This document shows, in pieces, positions 10,235-21,755 of a stretch of 64,000 nucleotides of DNA (positions are counted from its first letter, which is position 1; each line of letters begins with the position of its first letter). This DNA comes from Gnetum montanum. Its lineage: Eukaryota; Streptophyta; Gnetopsida; Gnetales; Gnetaceae. Location: the NCBI GenBank assembly GCA_015680685.1, contig MNCI01026199.1:432-64431 (forward strand), written 5' to 3'. The notes under the pieces are model-generated. The model saw only the letters and a list, made by a program, of their open reading frames with translations, had not been told where the DNA came from and did no database searches. The translations under genes were made by a program, and so were the position numbers.

Positions 10235-10440
10235 AAGAGTGGTAATATTATAGTTGCAAATTTCGTTGAATTGTTTGAGACGCTTCTAAGAATATTCGGT
10301 AGTCATTTTTTTTTAAAAAGTAATAGTATGTGTATTTTAAATGTAAAATAAATTTAAATATCTATAAATTTAATAAATTCCAGTTTCAGCAAATAGAATT
10401 AGCATATTGAAATTTTTCATTACTCGACGTTTCATTGAGT
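10235..10440 (+). repeat. Diverged duplicated segment, copy 1
   Basis: The stretch starting GTGGTAATATTATAGTTGC resembles 10965-11150 (GTGGAATATTATAGTTACAA) over roughly 190 bp, including a shared CCAGTTTCAG/TTCAGTTTCA stretch near the end. It looks like an old dispersed or tandem duplication of unknown origin. Confidence 0.5.
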
Positions 10441-10964
10441 GTATATTTAGTTTATATCTTCATCACATTTTTGTTGGCTCGGCGTAGCATCCTTTACTAT
10501 TCTTAACATTTACCATTTAGTTTACCTTTGCTAATGCCCGCTTATGATTTACTCTTCTATTTTTATGTTTCTTTTGTTTTTTAAAATATAAATTGCTTCT
10601 TACAATTTCAAATTGAAAATATATATTGCTTTTATGTTATGCTTTTGTTACTCCTTCAAGGTTGGTGTTTACTATAGAACTAATCCTAGAATAAAAATTA
10701 GATCTCATAGATCTTATGATGTTGTAACATTCAATTCAAAAAGTAGTAACAAATTATGGATTTACCTATGTAACAAAATTACTTTGAGGTATCATTATGT
10801 TACATGTTCTTAATTCAAATGTAAACTATCTATCTATTGTTATCCTCACTATGTGTGGTGCAAAATGAATGGCCAAAACCAAGTATGCGACTTTCCAATA
10901 CAAATAGCATTGAAGATGACCAAAACAATTTCATGTAATGTCCTACATTTAAGCATATTAGATA

Positions 10965-11150
10965 TAAGTGGAATATTATAGTTACAAATTTGATTGATTT
11001 GTTCTAAATATTACCAAGAACAATTGGTGATTTTCTTAATGATGTTTTTAAAATTCATAGCATGTACATTTCTCCTATCCAATAGATCTAGAAGGTATAC
11101 ACATGTAATAAAATTTCAGTTTCAATTTCATGATTCATGTTAAAAGTTTT
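10965..11150 (+). repeat. Diverged duplicated segment, copy 2
   Basis: Second copy of the repeat at 10235-10440, with insertions and deletions. It ends just before the LINE tail that begins at 11165. The roughly 520 bp between the copies are AT-rich and hold nothing I recognise. Confidence 0.5.
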
Positions 11151-11164
11151 GCAAGGGAGAGAGG

Positions 11165-11681
11165 GGGATGTTGGACCCCAAAAGAATGAATAATAATATT
11201 AAAAAAATTCAAAATACATCACATCATCAAAGAAAGAGTCTAAAGAAAAAGCCCATGATTTTAAGGATGTTTTTTTAGTTTTTTATCCTTACAACCAAGT
11301 TTTCACTTCTAATAGTAAAGAGAAGGAAAAAACTATCTCTAAAGAAAAAAGAATATATCAATTAGAGATAAAGAACAAATATCAATGAAAACTAAAAGTT
11401 TCCCATTCCTAAGCCTCCAAAACAAAAAGAAATTAATACTAAAGAAAACAAATTGATTGTTCAACTTTCACTAGGAGATTTTTTGCTTGAAGTTGTAGTT
11501 GAAAAGTGACATCTTTGAGAATCTAGTTGAAAAGCGACATCTTTGAGAAAACATAGTTATGCTCTTACTATTGGAAAATAACTACACCTCAAATCTTCCA
11601 AATAGAATCGAGAACAAGTAGTCGAAAAATTCCAAATACAAAAAAATGAAGTAGACAAAGCATGCTAATCACCAATAATGG
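11165..11681 (-). mobile_element. LINE 3'-end fragment, minus strand
   Basis: At the left edge the plus strand reads GATGTTGGACCCCAAAAGAA. On the minus strand this is a LINE-type 3' end ...TTTTGGGGTCCAACATC, nearly the same ending as the next LINE at 11682. About 500 bp of unassigned sequence follow, suggesting a severely 5'-truncated copy next to or interrupted by the longer LINE. Confidence 0.4.
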
Positions 11682-11987
11682 GTGTTAGACCCCCAAAAAT
11701 AAATATATTAAAAATAAAAATTTAGATTTAGTGTACAAAAGCAAAGAAGCACTAATAATGACTTCATTGATGCTTGGTTAAAAGTTGCTACAAATTTTGG
11801 ATGTCCATTTCCAAGCATGCTAAGCAACAAGAACCTTAAGAAAAACATAAGAAAATAAGTCTTTACTTCTACAAAGAACATACCGAGGAGAAACAATTCT
11901 CATATATTTAAGAAGAGTGTTGATATGAAGACTTTGATGAATAAGACACCATAAACAAATACAAATTTTAGGAAATGTAGGAGCCCT

Positions 11988-12850
11988 CTAAATATCTTTC
12001 ATTTTCCTTATCCACAAGTGTGATAATAATTGCATTTTCGAGGCTTTATTGAATTTATTATGAATAAAAGTATTCTTTGCAATAATCTCATAAACAACCT
12101 TCAAATTAAGAGGGAAAACATATCTACTATCATTCCAAAAAATATCTGGAAAAGCTTGATGCAAATTGTTGTTAACTTTAAATAAATTTTTAAGATTAAA
12201 AATTAATTTGTTAAAATTCTTTTTCCTCTTTTTATTCAAACCATAGAAGCTAGATGCTTCATTCCAAGTAATCCATCTATCATGCATACACAGACAATAA
12301 ACTGATGTGATACCATATCTACTTCAAGTGGTACATAATCTAAATGTATTAGTAATACAAGCTCCTTCATTGAAAGAAGGCCAACATGAACTAATTTGCT
12401 AATGCATATCTTCTGAAACTATAATATGATTGTAATTCTAATATTTACTAAGCTTGCACCATGTTTTCTAAATTTGTTTAAGAATTGGAGAACCAAAAAT
12501 AGAATTAGCCTGAGGAAAAGAAAGACAAGGAAGAAAGTTATTAGAAGCCCATCTATTATTGCTCTTAGGTTTCCCTTGCATAAGTCTATTTCTTAAAAAA
12601 GCATCCAAACATTATCTCCATTAATGTACTTTGCAATTCATTTTGCTGTAAAAGAAATACCTTGGTTATAATAATTAATAAAGCTAAGTCCTCCATCTTT
12701 CTTGCTACTGATGTAAATATCCTAGGTAACTCTAGAAAAATCATTTCTATATTTCTTATTAGACCAAAGAAATCAATGGATAATACGATTACTTCTATCA
12801 TAAGAAGTTTTAAAAGGAGCCCAACAACTAGAGTAATAAATATGAGTTGA
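11988..12850 (-). pseudogene. LINE RT C-terminal extension with zinc-finger region
   Basis: The minus-strand frame 12801-12586 (SIDFFGLIRNIEMIFLELPR) and neighbouring frames correspond to the LINE stretch that precedes the zf-RVT finger. The frame 12287-11988 contains ITWNEASSFYGLNKKRKKNF and KLIFNLKNLFKVNN, then PLNLKVVYEIIAKNTFIHN, in the right order for the terminal region. It is fragmented by frameshifts. This part of LINE ORF2 follows the RT thumb and helps nucleic-acid binding in related elements. Confidence 0.5.
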
Positions 12851-12949
12851 TTGAAGCATTTTCTTGATAACTAAAACTTTGCCAGCAAAGGTAAGCTTTT
12901 TTTCTTTCTATTTATAAAGCTTTTTTTTTTTAATTTCATCAATCATATA

Positions 12950-14100
12950 ATGCCACAAAATAGTAAGATTAGGCTCAAAAGAAAATGGTATTCCTAAAAT
13001 TTTAAAGACAAAATATTTTTTCAAGATTTTCCAAGGCTTGAGAGTAACTCACTCATCAATATTGCTAATACAAAAAACATTAGACTTTTGCCAATTGATT
13101 TGAGAGCCAAACAACATGTAGTAATCCTTCACTCTAGCTAAAAGAGTATTAATATGTTGCAAAAAATTATTGATCATAAAAATAGATTCATCTACAAAGT
13201 GCATGTTAAGTAATTATGTACCCTGATCATTAATTGAAATTTCCTTAATGAAATACCTTTGTAGATCATAATGCAAGTTATGTGAAAGAAAAACTGTAGC
13301 AATAATAAAAAGATAAGGAGCTAAAGGACAATCTTGATGAACTCATCATTCAAGAGAAAAGAAAAATCTCAATCCAAAATTAGTAGCAACTTGAGCATTA
13401 GTAGCAGTGAGTAGGGTATGAATAAGTCAAATAAAATAATCACCAAATCCTAGTTTATATAGATAAGAAATAATGAAATTCCATTCAACCTTGTCATAAG
13501 CTTTGACATAATCTAACTTAATAAAAGCAATGTCTTTATTAGTATTAGAAGCCCACTACATTTTCTCCCAAGTTGCAAAAACATTATTTAAGATAAGTAT
13601 ACCTTTAACAAAACTAGTCTACTCAAGTTTGATGATATCTTCATTAATCTTTTGAATTTTGCAAGCCATGTATTTAGTTAGAATTTTATAAATATTGTTA
13701 AGAATAGTAATAGGTCTTCAATTATCAATATGTTAAATATTTTCATTCTTAGGAAGTAGACGAATCACACCTTTATTAATATTTTTACCAAGATAAAATT
13801 TTTAATGGTTTCTTGAAAAACATGAAAAAGATCATCTCTAACAATGTCTCAATGCTTTTTAAAAAATTCAATAGGAAAACCATCAAAACCTAGAGCTTTA
13901 CCATCTGCTAAACTAAAGGTCATTACTTTGATTTCTTTCACTATAATTTTTGCTTCAAGAATGCTTTGATGTGCTTCTATCATAAGATAAGGAATATGCA
14001 TACTAGAGACTTTGAAGGATTCATTGCTAAAACTTTCAAAAAAAAGAATAGAAAAAAAATTGATTTGTTAAAGAATTATTAGTAGTCTCAGGACTTTTAA
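12950..14100 (-). pseudogene. LINE reverse transcriptase domain
   Basis: The minus-strand translation at about 13540-13480 gives DIAFIKLDYVKAYDKVEWNF, the LINE RT block usually read as FLKLDFEKAYDRV.W.F. Further on, about 13204-13172, MHFVDESIFMI stands where the catalytic F-A-D-D block belongs. It reads FVDE, so one catalytic aspartate appears changed to glutamate. HQDCPLAPYLFII at about 13330 fits the preceding conserved block (QG.PLSP.LF). Stops interrupt the frame. Target-primed reverse transcription was its role. Confidence 0.75.
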
Positions 14101-14639
14101 TGATCTAATTCTTTATATATAGTGATTCTAGTTTAGGTACTTGACACTTTCCTTTTAAAAATTTTAAAAATTCCTTCTAAGTTTCATCTTCATTTTTAGC
14201 AAACCCATGTGACTTTTAATTAAAGAAATTTTAGCTTCAAAAGTATCCCAACATTGTTTAGAATAACAAGCTTTGGCCAAGGCTTTTTAAGTTTTAAAAT
14301 CAAAGGAATTCTAGTTTATAAGAATTTACATTTGCTTTATAGATTCTATAAGATCTTTTTAAACTTGACAGCTATGCTTAGAAAATTACTTTCCAAACCA
14401 TCTAGTAAAATTTCTTGACTATATAAGTAGTTTGTTGCCACTAGTCAATCCAACCAATATCAATAGTGGGCCTTTCTTTTCTACATTTCATAAATACTTC
14501 AAAATATTTTTCCCACTGAATCCTATGAACATATTAGCATTCATACAAATAAGCTCATGCTTTCAAAAAGATGAAGAATTAATACCATAGAAAAATGTGC
14601 TAATAGGAAAATGATCTAACAAATTAACTATATGCACTT

Positions 14640-15120
14640 CTACTTCCTTGTAGGTTTCCAAAAGAAAACATTAGAGATGTAGAATCTATCAAGTTGATAA
14701 CAAATTCTATCATTTCTTTGTTGATAATTATACCAAGTATAATATTTCTCATTCAAATGAGATGGGAATAAAGATCTAACATCAAAAAGAAAATAATTTT
14801 CTTTGAAATTATAGTAGTAATGGCTAGTCTTCTTCTTAAGAAGGCATATTAAGAGGAATACCACTAAATTTATCTAAATGAATTTCAACCATATTGAAAT
14901 CACCTTCAATAATTCAAGAAACTTCAGGCAAAGATAGAAGATATTTCCAAACCTATAATCAATCTTTTGAATTATTAGGTGCATAAATATCATAGACTCC
15001 AAAGTCACTTTTTTCAGTATGACAAATAATCCAAATAATTCTTCCAATATTATCAAAACCAAAATTCAAAACCTTTTTAAGTCCAATTTTCCTTAACAAG
15101 AATAGAAACACGTCCTTTAT
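14640..15120 (-). pseudogene. LINE endonuclease (exonuclease/endonuclease/phosphatase fold)
   Basis: The minus-strand translation near 14900-14880 gives the EGDFNMVEI motif found before the catalytic centre of LINE endonucleases. The frame 14864-14640 contains HLNEKYYTWYNYQQRNDRI, then CYQLDRFYIS, which matches the usual F.TW.N.......RLDR.L.S pattern. Around 14990 a frame with IYAPNNSKD (YVPN..KE in relatives) is visible. The enzyme nicks the target DNA. This copy is split into frames and not intact. Confidence 0.7.
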
Positions 15121-15151
15121 TAACTTTGTGAGCAGTGGAAAAAGAACTCAA

Positions 15152-15259
15152 NATATTTTCTTTTTGATGTTAGATCTTTATTCCCATCTCATTTGAATGA
15201 GAAATATTATACTTGGTATAATTATCAACAAAGAAATGATAGAATTTGTTATCAACTTN
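15152..15259. other. N-flanked inverted copy, likely assembly artefact
   Basis: Bounded by single N at 15152 and 15259. The ~100 bp inside are, as far as I can compare by eye, the exact reverse complement of about 14692-14796 in the same LINE. Such identity does not fit the age of the element. A gap filled with a mis-oriented local contig piece is the likelier explanation. Confidence 0.8.
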
Positions 15260-15678
15260 TGATAAAACTAATATTAAGATGTGGGGGAGGAGGCCTCCAT
15301 TCTTAATTCTTCAAGCTTAGCATTTGTTTTACAATCCATGTCACTAATAAGTGAAGTGAAAAAGCATTGTTTGATAAAAAAACATTTGGAATAGTAGGAG
15401 AAGTAGAAAGAGAATGAAATATCTTTGAGGTTTCTAATTGAAAGTAAAATTTGTAGACCTCTTCTTTTTATGTTGCACTACATGAAATCCATTTGCATCA
15501 GTATTTTCATTGCTGATCTTTGCTAAAAATTTATTTTTTCTAAGAAGGAATTCTTTTTAGATATTAAGAGTTTACTGGCACTTTTAGAATTGAAAGGATT
15601 AATAAAAGGTTTAGAACTTGTTGAAGAATATTTCATTTGTGGATGCTAAAAACTACCATTATGTGCCTTTTCTGAAAA

Positions 15679-16400
15679 TTATTCTTTATTTTCCTCATGA
15701 ACAACATTTTTATTGAGAATGGGGTAGATTCCAATAATATGACCTTCACAACGACAATAGCTACACCATTCATGTAAATTATAATATGTAATTTCTTGGG
15801 AAAAACATTGATTTTTAACTTTGAGATTTAATTCTATCTTTTGCTGTAAATCAATCTCTACAAAATAATGTGTGTGTTGCATACCATATAGTAATGTTTT
15901 TGACTTTTTCTTTAGGATTACGCCAATGTTGCCAAGAACTTCACTTTCAACACTTTTAAAAATAGGAGGAAGATTTTCTAATTCAATCAAGTAATGAATT
16001 TTGGAATAATTAGAAGAATAGGGATCAAAATCCACTTTCCATTCTCAAGCAATAAAATTATTATGTTAATCCATAAAAAATGTAAGATTTAATGATTTTT
16101 CAACCATTTCAAAATTGGCCAGTTGAACAAGAAAAAAGGATTCAAAAAAATTGCAAGCATGCAAAACATTGATTCCATAGCATTCAAGGATAGCCTAAAT
16201 CACTCGTGTAAAATCCTTATTCAAGCAAACAAATCCAATAATTTGCAAAAATATTTATCATGAAGTCATATATTTTGATAGGGATTCATATAAATCATCT
16301 AGTAAAACAAAATCAAAAGCTTTAGAATTTTTCATAGTCTCTATAGTCCAAGAGACATTAGTATTTTTCATCTTTAGATCATTGCCTGCCAAAAAAATTT
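15679..16400 (-). pseudogene. LINE ORF1 (gag-like, DUF4283 type with CCHC knuckle)
   Basis: The frame 16035-15679 contains LIELENLPPIFKSVESEVLG, a variant of the plant LINE ORF1 stretch, followed by YFVEIDLQQKIELNLKV and the degenerate knuckle WCSYCRCEGHIIGIYPI (C-x2-C-x4-H-x4 then Y instead of C). Upstream (16380-16040) frames with FFLVQLANFEMVEK and WKVDFDP fit the DUF4283 domain. ORF1 binds LINE RNA. The missing last cysteine and several stops show it is dead. Confidence 0.6.
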
Positions 16401-16440
16401 CTAGTACAAAAACTGCACCAGAAAATCCAATTTAAGTTGA

Positions 16441-17176
16441 AAGTGGAATGTAACCTAATGTAATGGTAGAGACAACACATGAAGTGAGAAGTGAGTAACA
16501 TATAGTGTAGAAATATAGCAAAAAGCCATAAATCATTCCATAAAAATCTCATGCATAAAAAGGGAAATCAAACATAACAAAGACATGCCAACATTCAACC
16601 ACTACTATATGTATATATAACCATAAAATGGTTGTATATCAACATCAGGACATCACTAAACAAATTTAATAGAACTAATAATATAAGACAAGTCTATCCA
16701 TGAAATCTACATGTCTTGCTCAGATAACATATATATACACCATGTACAAGTGTAAATAACTAATGACTCAAGGGCCATCCAAGTCAAATCTTCTAGTAAA
16801 TAAGTCCATCCCTTGTAAAAAGACATGCATGAAAATGGTAAGGAATATGGCCTCAAATCCTCCTCCAGTACCTTCCTTAGATCTATTGATCTCTTGTGCT
16901 TTCAGCTTCATTACTTACAATCAAAGGGGTTAGTACAAGGATGAGTGGGAGCCATTACACATATCCTACTAATGAATAAGGCCATAATTATGCTAGAGGA
17001 GAGGTGTAGAGGTAACTAAGTAACTTGCAATAGGGTTAGCACATCTCATGCAACACCACAAGTGATAAAAAAAACACATCATTAATCACATCATGTATTA
17101 TCATATCATGCAGCTATTACTATTCAATAAGATACCAAGCAAGCACAGACCTCCAATAACTCTATTAGCATGTTGA
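16441..17176. other. Spacer, no feature recognised
   Basis: AT-rich host-like or old repeat DNA between the LINE and element 2. It continues on the other side of elements 2 and 3 (27834-28514, 34130-36124), since those elements are insertions with target duplications. Confidence 0.4.
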
Positions 17177-17181
17177 ATTAT

Positions 17182-17972
17182 TGATGAGCAGCGAGGTACC
17201 CCTATGTCCAACCAGACGAATATGAGTGCATATGTGTGATCCGGTTGAACTCCATGGATGGGCTAATCGTGAGTTCTAAGATAGTTATTGTGCTTCGTTG
17301 TTCGTTGTCTTTCCACGTTGGACTAGTGGAAGCTTTGTCATGTATGGTTTAGTCCGAAGTGAGGTGTATGATGTGATGTTTTAACACTACTCCTACTATG
17401 GAACGATAATAAAGAGTTGATTAACTAAGGTATGAAATAAATCCTACATTTAACCTAAGGCGATGAGTATCCGAACACGATTGTCCGTATGCACCTTGGG
17501 CTTCATGTAATTTCCGCTGGGATTACCAAACGCTAATTACTACTGGGTTACCAGACAATACGCTTATGTGTTCACAATCGATCGTACTCATTTTGCTTAA
17601 TGAAAAGGAATGTAAATAACATCAATTGGAAATAGCAATAATAAATACATTGAAATTTTAATCTAAGATAATCATGAATGCAAAGTGGATGCTGCAGTGA
17701 TGTAAATGATCTTGATCTTTATTGCCGAACATGTAATGTGCCCAAGTACATTACACTCGAATAAGGATTCCATGCAACCATAAACATCGCATTGCAGGCA
17801 TACACTTGAACTGAAATTGGAAAAAACTTCTAACTAACTTTGTCTATCTTCTCTCTCTACCTCCCCGCTATGTGATATTTATAGGCGAGCATGGTAGAAA
17901 CGACATCGAATATTCAACATCGCCTACTGACTCCGATATCGGAGCCCCAATATCACTTTTGATGACTCATAA
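17182..17972 (-). repeat. 3' LTR of element 2 (791 bp)
   Basis: On the minus strand it runs from TTATGAGTCATCAAAAGTG to GGTACCTCGCTGCTCATCA. The plus-strand ends are TGATGAGCAGCGAGG and ATGACTCATAA. It aligns along its whole length with 27019-27828. A TATAAATA box on the minus strand is at 17876-17883. U3 has GATATCGGAGCC-type palindromes (17910-17960). Confidence 0.85.
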
Positions 17973-17980
17973 TACCCCCA
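17973..17980 (-). other. Polypurine tract, element 2
   Basis: TGGGGGTA on the minus strand abuts the 3' LTR. It is preceded by a conserved GAGGACGAGTTTTCATTCAA stretch that is also present before the 3' LTRs of elements 3 and 6. It primes plus-strand DNA synthesis. Confidence 0.8.
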
Positions 17981-20003
17981 CGATTGAATGAAAACTCGTC
18001 CTCAAGTTTTGTACAAAATGGTGAAAGGTATGGGATTCTTGACTAACAAGACAATCATTGCATGGAAGTGGTGTTTTATTATAACAGAATGATGAAAAAT
18101 TATAAAAATTAGAATTAAGAACAAAAAGAAGAATGATGAAGCCACTACATTGTACCAAGAGGTGGGGGCTCTTCCGCAATCTCCTTTCCTTTGGCTTTAT
18201 CTCCTAGTTTCATAGGTTTGTAATGATGTAGCAGCGATTGAAATTTCTCCTCCTCTACTTGGGATCATGCATAGTCCATGTAGATGATCTAATATGTGAG
18301 GGAACTGGCACATCCCATGAACATGGTAGCTACAAAAATATTTGATTGGCTTTTACATACCAAGCTGCAAACTGCCATCTCTCCTCTTCAAATGCCTTGG
18401 CCTTATCTCTCAACTCTTGATAATCAACAAAGCGTCTGGCCAGGTCTACAGCTACATCTTTCTATCCATGGTAGCTTTCCTTAACTACCTCCAATTCTAT
18501 AGTTGCGACCGTTAGCTTGTCAAGATCTACTTTGCGGTCAACAACCTCTTTTTCATACAACATGTATGTGGCAGTTGCCTACCTCTCAAGCTCATTGTGT
18601 GAGCTCCCTACTATCAACATGGCCAAGTTGGTACATTGAAGATTGACCAACTCCATGTACTCTTTCAGATCAACAATCTATAGGTCCCAACTTTTAACTT
18701 CTACCTGGTGAGCAAGGGCATATGTATCCAAGATTTTTCTCTAGTCGCATCGTTGGGCCACAAAAGAATCTATCTGGCCCTTTGCCATTTGGATTTCCTT
18801 TTCAATGATTTCTTTGTACATGCCCAACTGTTCAGAGAAGTGCTCCTTGAGACGCTCACGCTTTTTGGCCTCGTTTTTCCATGCACTTATTTCAATGACT
18901 AACTTTTTTCAGATAGTGTGTACCTCCTCCATAGAGAGGGTTCAATTTTCTTAGGCAAGGCAACTCATGTCGTGGTTAATCCACACCAGCTACTCTCTTA
19001 GCTAGTGAATGCTTTCTTCTAACAAATTCTTTTTCTGCTCAATGGTTTTCAACTTATTATTCGCTACAATTAACTACTTATTTTCTTCTTGTAGGGTGGT
19101 AAGGGCCTTGAGATGTGCATGGTTTTATTCTTCTGCAGCAAAAGCATCCCATATTACCTGATCTCTTTCCTATGCTAGGTTTTTATTCTCCTCTATCATC
19201 TGAGCCAATTACTCAGTTTAGAAAGCCTCCATTATCTCTGGTGGGATCAATGAAGATGGATCTTGCCTTTTGGCCCTTAAGGTTGCAAGCTCTTGATGAA
19301 GCCTTTAGGCTTCCGCTTCTGCATGCTCGACCCTGTGCTCAACGATAAAAATTTTTCCTTTAGTTGAAATCAATTCAGAATGTGTTGCAGTGACATCACT
19401 AAGGATGTTGAACAAGGAGCTCATTACCTGCCTTGTCTACAGTAGTCTATCCAACATATCCTTGTGTTTAGCTAGATTCATGGTGGGACCAGCCAATGTT
19501 TGCACATCCTGTGCACCTGTGAGATCTGTTGGTGGTACAACAGGGACGTTAAAGGATTCTTTAATGTGATCCTTGATAACATCCACTACACCCACCACAT
19601 CCTGGTGTTGCATGACTACAAATGTAGCCCCTTCAGCAGTTTCGAGTAGTACTTGAAATTATGCGACATTCCTAAAGATTTGTTGTGACCACTGGGCCTC
19701 TCGTCCAGACTAGAGTGAAACCTATCCTGTGGTAGGATCAGCAAACACTGTGGGCTAGACTACATCATCAGGAACTCGAAAGAGGCTTGACTCATTGGGT
19801 GTTCCCCAACTCATGAGGTCTGAGATCCACTGAAGATGACTAAGTGTAGGCCTATAATCATAAATTGGTGGTTTTTGCTGAGGTGGTTGAGACGGCGACG
19901 ACAGTTGTTCAGATTGTAGTCTGTGGCTAGGTCCTGCTTCCTGCTGCTACTTGGCCTGTGCCAACTGGTGCCTGAGTTGTTCGATTTGTTGCTCTAGTTG
20001 GGT

Positions 20004-20879
20004 AATGTATCCCTGCTCTAGTTTCTGCTCTTCCTATTCTTCTTCCTCTCTGAGATCTTTTCTTGGAGGTGCTGGTTTGAGCAGTTCTACAAAAGAAGCA
20101 TTTTGAGCATTGCGAGATACATAATTGGTATAACCAAGGATTCTAGCACATTGACATAGTTCTCAGATTAGATAGGGGAATGGCAAAGTGAGCTTCCCTA
20201 TCTTCTTTTCTTTGAATCGCCACTCGATCTCTATGAAGTATAGTTGGGGAATGTTGGCTTGAAATTTTTCCATTAACACAACACATCCTCGAGCCACATA
20301 GGTTGATAGATGATTGAGCCCCTTCATTGGGAACAAATGATATGTCCCAATTTTGAAATAGGTACACTTTTCCAGGCTCAATGTGTTGTATGACTTATTC
20401 TCATTGTCAAAAGCATGTTTCAACCATAGCTTACAGCTCTCCAAATCAGGTTGGGTTGATAGAACTGACAATCGCACTCCAACATTTGGCAAGTTTAGGG
20501 CTTTAGCGATTTTCTTGATAGAATAAGAGATTGTGACTCCACCAATTCTTACAGTGGTACCTTCTTCTTTACGATGCCAAAAAGAATAAGTCTCCCCAAG
20601 GTACCTGATGAGACGTGATATCGCATGCACTGCGATATCGCGGCCATCGCGATATCGCGTCGTCCCCTACGATATCGCGTACGTGATATCACGGTCCGTC
20701 GCCAAATCTATAAATAAGGGGTGGCACTCCCCTCATTTCTCATCCTAGGCTAGAAGTAGTGAAGCTCTGGTAGTTTAGTCACTCCAGAGATAGAATATTT
20801 TCCATGTGCCCGCAGTAGGAGTCCCCAAGTGAACGGATCTTTATTCGAGCAGCTTTGTACCTGAATGTAAGTTGTGTAC
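20004..20879. repeat. 876 bp tandem duplication, first copy
   Basis: 20004-20879 is repeated at 20880-21755 with a constant offset of 876 bp and only a few percent difference, mostly C/T or G/A. The unit joins ORF2 sequence (20004-20605) to the first 274 bp of an inserted LTR (20606-20879). The duplication therefore happened after the LTR insertion and crosses its left junction. Confidence 0.85.
20606..20879 (+). repeat. Partial LTR (5' 274 bp) created by the tandem duplication
   Basis: Begins TGATGAGACGTGATATCGC right after GTACC and stops abruptly at 20879. It carries the palindrome array and a TATA box (20709-20716) but no 3' half. It is not an independent insertion: it lies at exactly 876 bp from the corresponding part of 21482-22449. 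Confidence 0.85.
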
Positions 20880-21755
20880 AGTGTATCCATACTTTGGTTT
20901 CTACTTTTCCTATTCTTCTTCCTCTCTGAGATCTTTTCTTGGAGGTGCTGGTTTGAGCAGTTCTACAAAAGAAGCATTTTGAGCTTTACGGGATACATAA
21001 TTGGTATAACCAAGGATTCTAGCACATTAACATAGTTTTCAGATTAGATAGGGGAATGGCAAAGTGAGCTTCCCTATCTTCTTTTCTTTGAACCGCCACT
21101 CGATCTCTATGAAGTATAGTTGGGGAATGTTGGCTTGAAATTTTCCCATTAACACAACACATCCTCGAGCCACATAGGTTGACAGATGATTGAGCCCCTT
21201 CATTGGGAACAAATGATATGTCCCAATTTTGAAATAGGTACACTCTTCCAGGCTCAATGTGTTGTATGACTTATTCTCATTGTCAAAAGCATGTTTCAAC
21301 CATAGCTTACAGCTCTCCAAATCAGGTTGGGTTGATAGAACTGACAATCGCACTCCAACATTTGGCAAGTTTAGGGCTTCAGCGATTTCCTTGATAGAAT
21401 AAGAGACTGTGACTCCACCAATTCTTACAGTGGTACCTTCTTCTTTACCATGCCAAAAAGAATAAGTCTCCCCAAGGTACCTGATGAGACGTGATATCGC
21501 ATGCACTGCGATATTGCGGCCGTCGCAATATCGCGTCGTCCCCTACGATATCGCGTACTCGATATCGTGGTCCATCGCCAAATCTATAAATAAGAGGCGG
21601 CACTCCCCTCATTTCTCATAGTAGGCTAGAAGTAGTGAAGCTCTGGTAGTTTAGTCACTCCAGAGATAGAATATTTTCCATGTGCCCACAGTAGGAGTCC
21701 CCAAGTGAACGGATCTTTATTCAAGCAGCTTTGTACCTGAACGTAAGTTGTGTAC
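20880..21755. repeat. 876 bp tandem duplication, second copy
   Basis: Second unit of the direct repeat. Its ORF2 part encodes the same 155-codon frame as the first copy (21506-21039 versus 20630-20163, minus strand). Its right end lies inside the complete solo LTR at 21482-22449. Short similarity (TGTATCC near 20006 and GTGTAC near 20875) may have guided the rearrangement. Confidence 0.85.

Larger units (their letters stand above)
11682..16440 (-). mobile_element. Nearly full-length LINE (L1-type), minus strand, inactive
   Basis: In minus-strand order: ORF1 (about 16400-15679), apurinic endonuclease (15120-14640), reverse transcriptase (about 14100-12950) and the zinc-finger RT extension (12850-11988). 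The 3' end reads TTTTTGGGGGTCTAACACCC at 11700-11681 rather than a poly(A) tail. This is the usual gene order of plant L1-type LINEs, and the length of about 4.7 kb is near full size. Stops and frame changes occur throughout. An N-flanked inverted copy at 15152-15259 is probably an assembly error inside this element. Confidence 0.8.

Noticed and set aside
14692-15259. Large hairpin or inverted-repeat element in the LINE
   Set aside because: The second arm is flanked by N and seems an exact copy, which fits an assembly artefact better than a transposon.
20163-21506. Two adjacent paralogous genes encoding the same 155-residue protein
   Set aside because: They are the two units of an 876 bp tandem duplication inside one interrupted ORF2, and their starts lie in the LTR sequence.
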